From the NCBI GenBank assembly GCA_947630005.1, contig CANRGB010000016.1, forward strand, positions 1 to 39,460: a stretch of 39,460 nucleotides of DNA. Direction: 5' to 3'. Numbering within the stretch: the first letter of the stretch is position 1; every line of letters starts with the position of its first letter. The position numbers and the translations under genes were made by a program. The notes under the pieces are model-generated. The model ran no database searches and was not told where the DNA came from. It saw only the letters and a list, made by a program, of their open reading frames with translations. The stretch comes from an uncultured Lachnospiraceae bacterium (GTDB taxonomy: Bacteria > Bacillota > Clostridia > Lachnospirales > Lachnospiraceae). Positions 32,744-39,460 of the stretch are shown in pieces.

Positions 32744-32918
32744 GCATATTAGCTGAAGGGCTAATATTTCATAACTCACACTTGGCAGCCCCCACACGCT
32801 GCCAAGTACTCCCTCAAATATTTTCGTGTGTGAGTGGGGTCTCATGCACAAGGCAAACATTTTTCAACCCAAATTTTTCTCTTTCCGGAAAAAGCCTGAC
32901 GCAAGTCAGGCTTTTTCT
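32744..32918 (+). ncRNA. Candidate structured small RNA, family not recognised
   Basis: No gene lies between mreB and uvrA here. A TATGAT -10-like box (32734-32739, poor -35) precedes an 8-bp hairpin ATATTAGC/GCTAATAT (32746-32767). Next, an outer stem ACTCACA/TGTGAGT (32774-32780, 32829-32835) encloses a perfect 9-bp hairpin CTTGGCAGC/GCTGCCAAG (32781-32789, 32798-32806). The loop of that hairpin contains CCCCAC (32790-32795), exactly complementary to GTGGGG (32834-32839) at the foot of the outer stem, allowing a pseudoknot. About 50 nt on, a strong terminator ends the unit. It does not match tRNA, tmRNA, RNase P or SRP RNA signatures I know. The terminator could instead serve uvrA, in which case this would be leader or spacer DNA. 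Confidence 0.4.
32889..32916. terminator. Strong bidirectional intrinsic terminator
   Basis: A 12-bp stem (AAAAAGCCTGAC / GTCAGGCTTTTT) with a GCAA tetraloop has a U-run in both directions. It can end the candidate plus-strand RNA and the minus-strand uvrA transcript. Confidence 0.85.
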
Positions 32919-32934
32919 TACTGTGAAAGCTCTG

Positions 32935-33191
32935 TCTCTATGCAGAGGCAGGTGGCAGATTTATCTGCCAGACTGACTATGCATAAGAGACGCTGCCATG
33001 TATGAGCAAAACAGTGACACGAACAAATGTGAGTGGCACGATTTGCTCATACATGGCAAAGGGTGCTGAACGTCCAGTGGACGTTCGCTTAGCACCGACC
33101 GAAGCGCAGCGCAGACCGCGGGAGTGCGCAAGCACGAAGCAATCCGTGGACTTTCATCCATGGTACTGCCCTGCCTCGCAGGGCATGAAAG
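32935..33191. repeat. Chain of nested stem-loops behind uvrA (probable dispersed repeat)
   Basis: Four folded units follow one another: TCTCTATGCA/TGCATAAGAGA (32935-32990) around TGGCAGAT/ATCTGCCA; a 17-bp perfect stem (32994-33010 with 33042-33058) with a 31-nt loop; GGTGCT/AGCACC (33062-33096) around GAACGTCCA-G-TGGACGTTC; and CTTTCAT/ATGAAAG (33151-33191) around GCCCTGC-CTC-GCAGGGC. A GTGC-GCAA-GCAC hairpin lies between the last two. There is no convincing ORF. TTACTGT occurs at both borders (32918-32924, 33193-33199), the right copy covering the uvrA stop, which might be a target duplication but is short. Confidence 0.6.
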
Positions 33192-33192
33192 T

Positions 33193-36048
33193 TTACTGTA
33201 TTTTTTCCCGCTCAAGATATTTTTTCACATACTGTCCGGTATAGGACTGCGGATTATCCGCCACCTCCTCCGGGGTGCCGAAAGCGATGACTGTTCCGCC
33301 GCGGTCCCCGCCCTCCGGTCCGATATCAATGATATAATCGGCGGTCTTTATGACATCGAGATTATGCTCGATCACGATCACGGTGTTTCCGCCCTCCGCA
33401 AGCCTGCGCAGAATATCCACAAGCTTGTGTACATCCGCAAAATGAAGGCCGGTTGTCGGCTCGTCCAGAATATAGACCGTGCGGCCGGTACTCCTGCGGC
33501 TGAGCTCCGCGGCAAGCTTGATTCTCTGCGCCTCGCCGCCGGAGAGAGTCGTCGACGGCTGTCCCAGCTTGATATAGGAGAGGCCGACGTCGTAAAGCGT
33601 CTCGATCTTTCTGCGGATCGAAGGCACATGATCAAAAAATTTCAGGGCTTCTTCCACGGTCATCTCCAGCACGTCGTAGATGGATTTCCCCTTGTATTTG
33701 ACCTCCAGCGTCTCCCGGTTGTAACGTCTGCCGTGGCAGACTTCGCAGGGAACATAGACATCCGGAAGAAAATGCATCTCAATCTTGAGGATGCCGTCTC
33801 CGCCGCAGGATTCACAGCGTCCGCCCTTGATATTGAAGCTGAAACGGCCCTTTTTGTATCCGCGCGCTTTCGCGTCCGCCGTCGCCGCGAACAGATCGCG
33901 GATCTGGTCGAAAACCCCGGTGTAGGTCGCCGGGTTGGAACGGGGCGTCCTCCCGATCGGCGACTGATCGATACTGATCACCTTGTCCAGCTGCTCGATC
34001 CCGATCATTTCCGTGTGCTTTCCCGGAATCGTGCGCGCACGGTTGAGATCACGCGCCAGCCGCTTGTACAGGATCTCGTTGACAAGCGAACTTTTTCCCG
34101 AACCTGACACGCCTGTCACACAGGTCATAACGCCGAGCGGGAAACGCACGGTGATCTTTTTCAGGTTGTTCTCCTGCGCGCCTCTCACCTCCAGCCATCC
34201 CGTCGGTTCTCGCCTCTTCGCCGGAACCGGGATACTGAGCCTTCTGCTGAGGTATGCGCCGGTGATGGAATTTTCATTCTGCATGATTTCCTCTGCCGTC
34301 CCCTGCGCGACCACTTCCCCGCCGTGCTCGCCCGCGCCCGGCCCGATATCAATAACGCAGTCGGCGGCCAGCATCGTATCCTCATCATGCTCTACCACGA
34401 TCAGAGTATTTCCCAGATCTTTCAGATTATTCAGCGTCCTGAGCAGCTTGTCGTTGTCCCGCTGATGCAGGCCGATGCTCGGCTCATCGAGAATATACGC
34501 GACGCCCACCAGACCGGACCCGATCTGCGTCGCCAGGCGGATTCTCTGCGCTTCGCCGCCGGACAGCGTTCCGGTCGCCCGCGCGAGACTCAGGTATTCC
34601 AGTCCGACGTCCACAAGGAAACCGATCCGCGCGCTGATCTCCTTGAGTACATGGTGTCCGATCCTCTCCTGCTGGTCCGTCAGCTTCATCTCTTTCAGAA
34701 ACAGCTGAAGATTTCCGACCGACATCGCCGTAACCTCGTAGATATTCCGGTCCCCGACCGTCACCGCAAGCGCCGACTTTTTCAGCCGCTGTCCTTTGCA
34801 GAGTCTGCACGGTGTGATACGCATAAACGTTTCATATTCCTGCTTCATGGAATCGGAACCTGTCTCGCGGTAACGGCGCTCCACATTTTTGATCAGGCCC
34901 TCGAACGCCACATCATAGACACCGACTCCGCGCTGTCCCTTATAATGCACTTTCACCTCATGCCCGTTTGTCCCATGGATCAGCACCTCGCGGATATGTT
35001 CCGGATAATCCTGAAACGGCGTGCCGAGATCAAACCCGTACTCTTTCGCGAGCGCGTCAAGGATCGCTCTCGTGAAGCTTCCGGGATCCGCGCAGGACTG
35101 CCAGCCTGTCACAGTGATCGCTCCGTCCAGAATGCTCAGAGATTTATCCGGGATCATCAGATCCTCATCAAACTCCATCTTGTATCCCAGGCCATAACAC
35201 TCCGGGCAGGCCCCGAACGGGTTGTTGAAGGAAAAGCTCCTCGGTTCAATCTCCTCGATCGCGACGCCGCAGTCCGGGCAGGCAAAGCTCTGGCTGAAAT
35301 TAATGGATTCTCCATCCTGCACATCCACAACCGCGAGACCGTTCGCCAGATTCAGCGCCGTCTCAAGAGAATCCGTCAGCCGCTTCTCAATCCCCGCTTT
35401 GACCACAAGGCGGTCCACCACGATCTGGATCGTATGCTTGATATTCTTTTCAAGTTTGATCTCCTCCGAAAGCTCGTACATGTTCCCGTCAATCAGAACC
35501 CGGACATAGCCGCTGCGCTTCGCCTGTTCCAGAAGCTTGACATGTTCGCCTTTCCGCCCGCGCACGACCGGCGCGAGAATCTGAATGCGGCTGCGCTCCG
35601 GCAGTTCCAGAATCTGATCGACCATCTGATCCACACTCTGTTTCTGAATCGCCCTCCCGCATTTCGGACAGTGCGGAATCCCGATACGCGCGTACAGCAG
35701 ACGAAAATAATCGTAGATCTCCGTCACCGTTCCCACCGTCGAACGCGGATTGCGGTTCGTCGATTTCTGGTCGATCGAGATTGCCGGAGGAAGCCCCTCT
35801 ATGCTTTCCACATCCGGTTTCTCCATCTGTCCGAGAAACTGCCGCGCATAGGAGGACAGCGACTCCATATAGCGCCGCTGTCCTTCCGCATAGATCGTAT
35901 CAAACGCAAGCGAGGATTTGCCCGAACCGGAAAGCCCGGTCAGCACAATAAACTGATTTCTCGGTATATCAAGACTGATATTTTTCAGGTTATGCTCCTT
36001 CGCTCCCCTGATCCGGATAAGTCCTTTTTTATCCTTATAGATGTCCAT
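33193..36048 (-). CDS. uvrA: Excinuclease ABC subunit A
   Basis: 951 aa damage-recognition ATPase of nucleotide excision repair; works with UvrB. Two ABC modules are present: Walker [10 protein letters not shown] (38-46) and GVSGSGKSS, each with a signature SGGEAQR. Zinc sites are [13 protein letters not shown]...CPEC and CESCGGDG...CEVC. The ATG at 36048 is preceded by GGAGAGCAGG. It lies downstream of uvrB on the same strand, separated by a small membrane-protein gene. Its 3' end abuts the nested-hairpin block and the terminator at 32889. Confidence 0.97.
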   Translation of the reverse strand: MDIYKDKKGLIRIRGAKEHNLKNISLDIPRNQFIVLTGLSGSGKSSLAFDTIYAEGQRRYMESLSSYARQFLGQMEKPDVESIEGLPPAISIDQKSTNRNPRSTVGTVTEIYDYFRLLYARIGIPHCPKCGRAIQKQSVDQMVDQILELPERSRIQILAPVVRGRKGEHVKLLEQAKRSGYVRVLIDGNMYELSEEIKLEKNIKHTIQIVVDRLVVKAGIEKRLTDSLETALNLANGLAVVDVQDGESINFSQSFACPDCGVAIEEIEPRSFSFNNPFGACPECYGLGYKMEFDEDLMIPDKSLSILDGAITVTGWQSCADPGSFTRAILDALAKEYGFDLGTPFQDYPEHIREVLIHGTNGHEVKVHYKGQRGVGVYDVAFEGLIKNVERRYRETGSDSMKQEYETFMRITPCRLCKGQRLKKSALAVTVGDRNIYEVTAMSVGNLQLFLKEMKLTDQQERIGHHVLKEISARIGFLVDVGLEYLSLARATGTLSGGEAQRIRLATQIGSGLVGVAYILDEPSIGLHQRDNDKLLRTLNNLKDLGNTLIVVEHDEDTMLAADCVIDIGPGAGEHGGEVVAQGTAEEIMQNENSITGAYLSRRLSIPVPAKRREPTGWLEVRGAQENNLKKITVRFPLGVMTCVTGVSGSGKSSLVNEILYKRLARDLNRARTIPGKHTEMIGIEQLDKVISIDQSPIGRTPRSNPATYTGVFDQIRDLFAATADAKARGYKKGRFSFNIKGGRCESCGGDGILKIEMHFLPDVYVPCEVCHGRRYNRETLEVKYKGKSIYDVLEMTVEEALKFFDHVPSIRRKIETLYDVGLSYIKLGQPSTTLSGGEAQRIKLAAELSRRSTGRTVYILDEPTTGLHFADVHKLVDILRRLAEGGNTVIVIEHNLDVIKTADYIIDIGPEGGDRGGTVIAFGTPEEVADNPQSYTGQYVKKYLEREKIQ

Positions 36049-36171
36049 GATATTTTCCTGCTCTCCTTCTGTTTATTTCTGTGGGCAGCAAACCGGACGG
36101 CCATACCTGCATGGACACCGGAAAATGCCGCGAAAATCAGCTGATTTACCGCAGTCAGAAAAGTACCTGAC

Positions 36172-36492
36172 TCACTGCTGCTTCTGGTATTTTTTACGGA
36201 TCACAAGTTCATACACTGCCATAAACGAGATTGCCCAGATCAGACTTCCAATCATCGAAAGCAGAATAAACGGCGAATTCTGATCCGCCAGCATCGGAAT
36301 TCCCAGCAAGGCAAAGAGGAATCCAAATACACACCAGAGTTTTCCCATCGCGCGATTATACTTTCCTGTGTCAGTCACCTCAAACATCTTCGCGTTTGCC
36401 CAGAAACCAACCGGCTTTCTGCTGAAAAAACAGCGGACTCCAAAACCGATAAACACGCACCCCAGCAAAGCCCACGGAATAAACCCTGCCAT
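36172..36492 (-). CDS. Small membrane protein of unknown function
   Basis: 106 aa with three hydrophobic helices: FIPWALLGCVFIGFGVRCFF, LWCVFGFLFALLGIPML and FILLSMIGSLIWAISFMAVYELVI, ending in a basic tail. The motif FFSRKPVGFWAN followed by YNRAMGKLW is one I associate with short uncharacterised membrane proteins of Lachnospiraceae; no function is known to me. The ATG at 36492 has AAAGGAGAG 6 nt upstream. It sits between uvrB and uvrA, so it may ride on their transcript. Confidence 0.75.
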   Translation of the reverse strand: MAGFIPWALLGCVFIGFGVRCFFSRKPVGFWANAKMFEVTDTGKYNRAMGKLWCVFGFLFALLGIPMLADQNSPFILLSMIGSLIWAISFMAVYELVIRKKYQKQQ

Positions 36493-36653
36493 GTTCTTCT
36501 CTCCTTTCCTTTATGCCCTCCCGGCATTTGTCAAACGCATACAGATTTCACTTTCCTGCGGAGCATGAACAGGCAGTATCTCACCACCACAATTCCTGGA
36601 ATTTCCGGACAAACTGCCCGAAAATCCATTCCGCAGTTCAGACTTTACAACTC

Positions 36654-38639
36654 TCAGGAATCCAGGTCCTGCAGATGCTTCTTCAGAGTTATCATCTGAT
36701 CACGCAGCTCGGCAGCCGCCTCGAAATTCAGCTCCGACGCCGCCTTCTTCATCTGCTTCTGGACATCTGCGATCAGCTTCTCCAGCTCCCTGCGGTCCAT
36801 GGACTCCGGATCCTTCTCCATTTTCTGTTCCTCCTCGGCAATCTCCTTCGAGATGCTGATGAGGTCGCGCACCGCCTTTTTGATCGTCGTCGGCGTAATC
36901 CCATGCTCCTGATTATAGACTTTCTGAATCTCGCGGCGGCGCTTCGTCTCCTCGATCGCGATCTTCATGGAATCCGTCATCATATCGGCATACATGATAA
37001 CGTGCCCCTGTGCGTTTCGCGCGGCGCGCCCGATCGTCTGGATCAGCGACACCGAGGAACGCAGAAAGCCCTCCTTGTCCGCGTCCAGGATCGCGACAAG
37101 CGAAATCTCCGGAATATCAAGGCCTTCCCTGAGCAGGTTGATGCCGACAAGCACATCAAATACATCAAGACGCATATCCCGGATAATCTCCGTCCGTTCC
37201 AGCGTATCGATATCCGAATGGAGATAGCGCACCCGGATCCCGACTTCCTTCATATAGTCGGTCAGATCCTCCGCCATCCGCTTCGTCAGAGTCGTAACCA
37301 GCACTTTGTTCCCGGCCGCCGTCTCTTTGTTGATCTCACCGATCAGATCGTCGATCTGTCCCTCAACCGGGCGCACCTCGACAAACGGATCGAGCAGTCC
37401 GGTCGGACGGATGATCTGCTCCGCACGCAGAAGCTCGTGCTGCTCCTCATACTCTCCCGGCGTCGCCGAGACAAACAGGATCTGATCAATTTTACTCTCA
37501 AATTCCTCGAAATTCAAGGGGCGGTTGTCCTTCGCTGACGGCAGTCGGAACCCGTAATCCACCAGCGTCGTCTTGCGCGACTGATCGCCGGCGTACATGC
37601 TTCGTACCTGCGGAATCGTCTTGTGAGACTCATCTATAATAAGAAGAAACTCGTCCCCAAAGTAATCCATCAGCGTCATCGGCGTCGCCCCCGCCGGAAG
37701 TCCGGCCAGATGACGCGAATAGTTCTCGATCCCCGAACAGAATCCCGTCTCGCGCAGCATTTCCACGTCAAAATTCGTCCGCTCGGCAATTCTCTGCGCC
37801 TCCAGAAGCTTATCCTCGCTCTTAAAATATGCGACGCGCTCCTCCAGCTCGTCCTCGATCGCGCGGCACGCCTCGAGAATCTTCTCCATCGGCACAACAT
37901 AGTGAGAAGCGGGGAACACCGCGATAAACTCCAGGCGCTTTTTGACCGCCCCGGTCAGCACATCGATCTCCGTGATCCGGTCGATCTCATCCCCGAAAAA
38001 TTCCACCCTATATGCGTAATCATCCGTATTCGCTGGAAAGATCTCCAGTACATCCCCGTGAACCCGGAACGTGCCGCGGTGGAAATCCATCTCATTCCGC
38101 TCATACTGAATATCAATCAGCGCGCGCATGACCTCGTCCCGGTCGCGCTCCTGACCCTGCCGCAGATAGACGACCAGCTCCTTGTAATCTGCCGGGCTGC
38201 CGATCCCGTAAATACAGGAAACGCTCGATACAATGATGACATCCTTCCGCTCAACCAGAGAAGCCGTCGCGGAGAGCCGCAGCCGGTCAATCTCATCATT
38301 GATCGCGGAATCCTTCGCAATATACGTATCCGAGGACGGCACATACGCCTCCGGCTGATAATAATCATAATAGGACACAAAATACTCCACCGCGTTCTCC
38401 GGGAAGAACTCCTTGAACTCCCCGTACAGCTGCGCCGCGAGCGTCTTATTGTGCGCAAGCACCAAAGTCGGCTTGTTCAGCGCCTGGATCACGTTCGCCA
38501 TCGTAAACGTCTTGCCCGAGCCCGTCACGCCCAGCAAAGTCTGACATTGATTACCTTCCCTGAAGCCCTGAACCAGCTTTTCGATCGCCTGAGGCTGGTC
38601 TCCGGTGGGCTGGTATTCGCTGTGTAGTTTAAATTCCAT
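36654..38639 (-). CDS. uvrB: Excinuclease ABC subunit B
   Basis: 661 aa helicase-like subunit that verifies damage and recruits UvrC. Walker A is GVTGSGKT (37-44); the beta-hairpin that clamps DNA is [13 protein letters not shown] (~89-101); helicase motifs include [17 protein letters not shown] and [11 protein letters not shown]-terminal UVR domain for UvrC contact occupies the last ~40 residues. AGAGGA precedes the ATG. No LexA box is visible upstream. Confidence 0.97.
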   Translation of the reverse strand: MEFKLHSEYQPTGDQPQAIEKLVQGFREGNQCQTLLGVTGSGKTFTMANVIQALNKPTLVLAHNKTLAAQLYGEFKEFFPENAVEYFVSYYDYYQPEAYVPSSDTYIAKDSAINDEIDRLRLSATASLVERKDVIIVSSVSCIYGIGSPADYKELVVYLRQGQERDRDEVMRALIDIQYERNEMDFHRGTFRVHGDVLEIFPANTDDYAYRVEFFGDEIDRITEIDVLTGAVKKRLEFIAVFPASHYVVPMEKILEACRAIEDELEERVAYFKSEDKLLEAQRIAERTNFDVEMLRETGFCSGIENYSRHLAGLPAGATPMTLMDYFGDEFLLIIDESHKTIPQVRSMYAGDQSRKTTLVDYGFRLPSAKDNRPLNFEEFESKIDQILFVSATPGEYEEQHELLRAEQIIRPTGLLDPFVEVRPVEGQIDDLIGEINKETAAGNKVLVTTLTKRMAEDLTDYMKEVGIRVRYLHSDIDTLERTEIIRDMRLDVFDVLVGINLLREGLDIPEISLVAILDADKEGFLRSSVSLIQTIGRAARNAQGHVIMYADMMTDSMKIAIEETKRRREIQKVYNQEHGITPTTIKKAVRDLISISKEIAEEEQKMEKDPESMDRRELEKLIADVQKQMKKAASELNFEAAAELRDQMITLKKHLQDLDS

Positions 38640-38690
38640 ATGCCTGTTCCTCTTCGCTTTAACTAAAGGTTAGTAAAATTTGTTCTTTTC

Positions 38691-38719
38691 ATTATCTATA
38701 CCTTTTACAATGCTTTCTA
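38691..38719 (-). promoter_or_regulatory. Candidate promoter of uvrB
   Basis: On the minus strand, GATAAT (plus 38691-38696) is preceded by TAGAAA (plus 38714-38719) at 17 nt. It lies in the AT-rich gap between the NADAR gene and uvrB. Confidence 0.35.
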
Positions 38720-38765
38720 TTCAGATGCAATGCCCCTGAAGTTTCAAGTAATAATTTATTTACAT

Positions 38766-39317
38766 CTAATCTGCGTTTCTAAGAATATCTCTCGTCTCCA
38801 TAAGTGCAAAGCCCAAAAGATTTTCTCCGTTCCAGTTGTTCGGATTGGCGATCAGGGGATTGTCCATCGCAAGGCAGACTCCCCAGATGCCGTCATAAGG
38901 GCTGGCCTCGACAAGAACTTTGTCGCCTGTTTCGAGGAGGAAGGTTTTCAGCTCCTTGTTCTGCGAAAACTTCAGAATGTTTCCCGCAAGAACAATTTCA
39001 TATTTTTTTGCGTCCCACGTTTCAGGCTTAAAATTCTTTACCTCACGCCCCAAAGCCTTATAGTCCCTGGGATTATCCGAAGCCATTATCTTCTCAAATG
39101 TTTCGGCGTCGCCGAACAAAAGCGCTTTTTGAGACATCATATACTGCTCTGTGGTATGATACAGAACTCCGTCTTTTTCAAAACGGCAGTCATACCATTG
39201 ACTCAGGCATGACTTCTTGATTTTCCCGGGCTTTGACGTATGTCCCCAAAAGAAAATAAATTCAAGCTCCTCCCCGCGATTATATCTCTCGCGTATCAAA
39301 TCAACATTATACTTCAT
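38766..39317 (-). CDS. NADAR (YbiA-like) family N-glycosidase
   Basis: 183 aa. Conserved segments are FIFFWGHTS near the N-terminus, LYHTTEQYMMSQKALLFGD, WDAKKYEIVLAGNILKFSQN, EASPYDGIWGVCL and NLLGFALMETRDIL, the layout of NADAR/DUF1768 proteins. Known members cleave N-glycosidic bonds: E. coli YbiA acts on riboflavin intermediates, and others remove ADP-ribose from nucleic acid bases. Which substrate applies here cannot be told. The ATG at 39317 has AGGAGGT 7 nt upstream and lies inside the end of another NADAR-like gene, so the two are coupled. GC content is lower than in the neighbouring repair genes, hinting at later acquisition. Confidence 0.85.
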   Translation of the reverse strand: MKYNVDLIRERYNRGEELEFIFFWGHTSKPGKIKKSCLSQWYDCRFEKDGVLYHTTEQYMMSQKALLFGDAETFEKIMASDNPRDYKALGREVKNFKPETWDAKKYEIVLAGNILKFSQNKELKTFLLETGDKVLVEASPYDGIWGVCLAMDNPLIANPNNWNGENLLGFALMETRDILRNAD

Positions 39318-39459
39318 GGTTATTACCTCCTGTCAGTTTGTTTCGTATTTTCATTAGTATTTTACCGAGATTGTTTTCTCCCTCCCACGTTATCAGATTA
39401 ACACCCCAATAAGTGTCCTTTTTTTTGTTTCCATAGATAAGCTTCCTGCTTCCGGTGGA
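39307..39459 (-). CDS. C-terminal end of a second NADAR-like gene, cut by the right edge
   Basis: The open minus-strand frame enters from the right edge and ends at TAA (39307-39309), overlapping the start of the next gene by 11 bp. It encodes about 50 residues including KLIYGNKKKDTYWGV and EGENNLGKILMKIR, which correspond to the final WG and GxNxLGxxLMxxR motifs of NADAR proteins. Only the C-terminal part is in the window. Confidence 0.7.
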   Translation of the reverse strand, partial: STGSRKLIYGNKKKDTYWGVNLITWEGENNLGKILMKIRNKLTGGNNHEV

Positions 39460-39460
39460 C

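Noticed and set aside
33068-33086. GAACGTCCAGTGGACGTTC resembles a LexA-like inverted repeat
   Set aside because: The half-sites are 9 bp with a 1-nt centre, and the GAAC/GTTC spacing is 11 nt instead of 4; it is the inner stem of a nested hairpin.
32961-33244. Short open frames on both strands in the nested-hairpin block
   Set aside because: They are by-products of the inverted repeats; their peptides mirror the palindromes and have no SD.

Overview
This 39.5-kb window looks like chromosomal backbone from a member of the Bacillota, class Clostridia, most likely a Lachnospiraceae-type gut anaerobe. The reasons are the moderate GC (roughly 52-54% by eye), strong Shine-Dalgarno sites, sigma-A-type promoters, a dihydroorotate dehydrogenase of the PyrK/PyrD (class 1B) type, a CdaA-CdaR c-di-AMP pair, RecD2, QueH, and a secreted protein with many choline-binding-type repeats joined to an L,D-transpeptidase. 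No phage, conjugative element, CRISPR array or rRNA operon is visible. The assignment rests on gene content only.

Layout. 1-380: edge sequence, a repeat hairpin and a tRNA-Gly(CCC) on the minus strand. 380-7771: a minus-strand operon topB - beta-helix acyltransferase-like gene - parE - parC, with a sigma-A promoter and a perfect Bacillus-type LexA (SOS) box in front of topB. 7798-12504: minus-strand asd, argH, queH and a secreted beta-sandwich protein, with visible promoters for asd and the secreted gene. 12521-14146: a plus-strand ABC importer pair (ATPase and permease, no binding protein). 14145-17340: a GH13 amylosucrase-like enzyme (minus) and a D-lactate dehydrogenase (plus). 17422-23464: a long minus-strand unit in which an undecaprenyl-phosphate sugar transferase and a glycosyltransferase are followed almost without gap by pyrF-pyrK-pyrD and then cobT. 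23520-23728: a MITE-like folded element flanked by 10-bp direct repeats. 23760-25648: the secreted L,D-transpeptidase. 25843-32660: a minus-strand cluster mreB - recD2 - comF-like - cdaA - cdaR - ptsH. 32661-33192: a gene-free stretch with a candidate structured RNA, a strong terminator and a chain of nested hairpins. 33193-39460: uvrA, a small membrane protein, uvrB, then two tandem NADAR-family genes of lower GC, the outer one cut by the window edge.

Functional themes are DNA topology and repair (topB, parE/parC, uvrA, uvrB, recD2), envelope building and shape (sugar transferase, glycosyltransferase, mreB, L,D-transpeptidase, c-di-AMP synthesis), and central metabolism (asd, argH, pyrimidine synthesis, D-lactate, cobalamin lower-ligand activation).

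The most unusual content is non-coding: the LexA box on a topoisomerase operon, the MITE-like element with a look-alike left end in the leader of the ABC operon, the possible pseudoknotted RNA beside mreB, the nested-hairpin block behind uvrA, and a dispersed hairpin repeat whose copies show a compensatory base-pair change.
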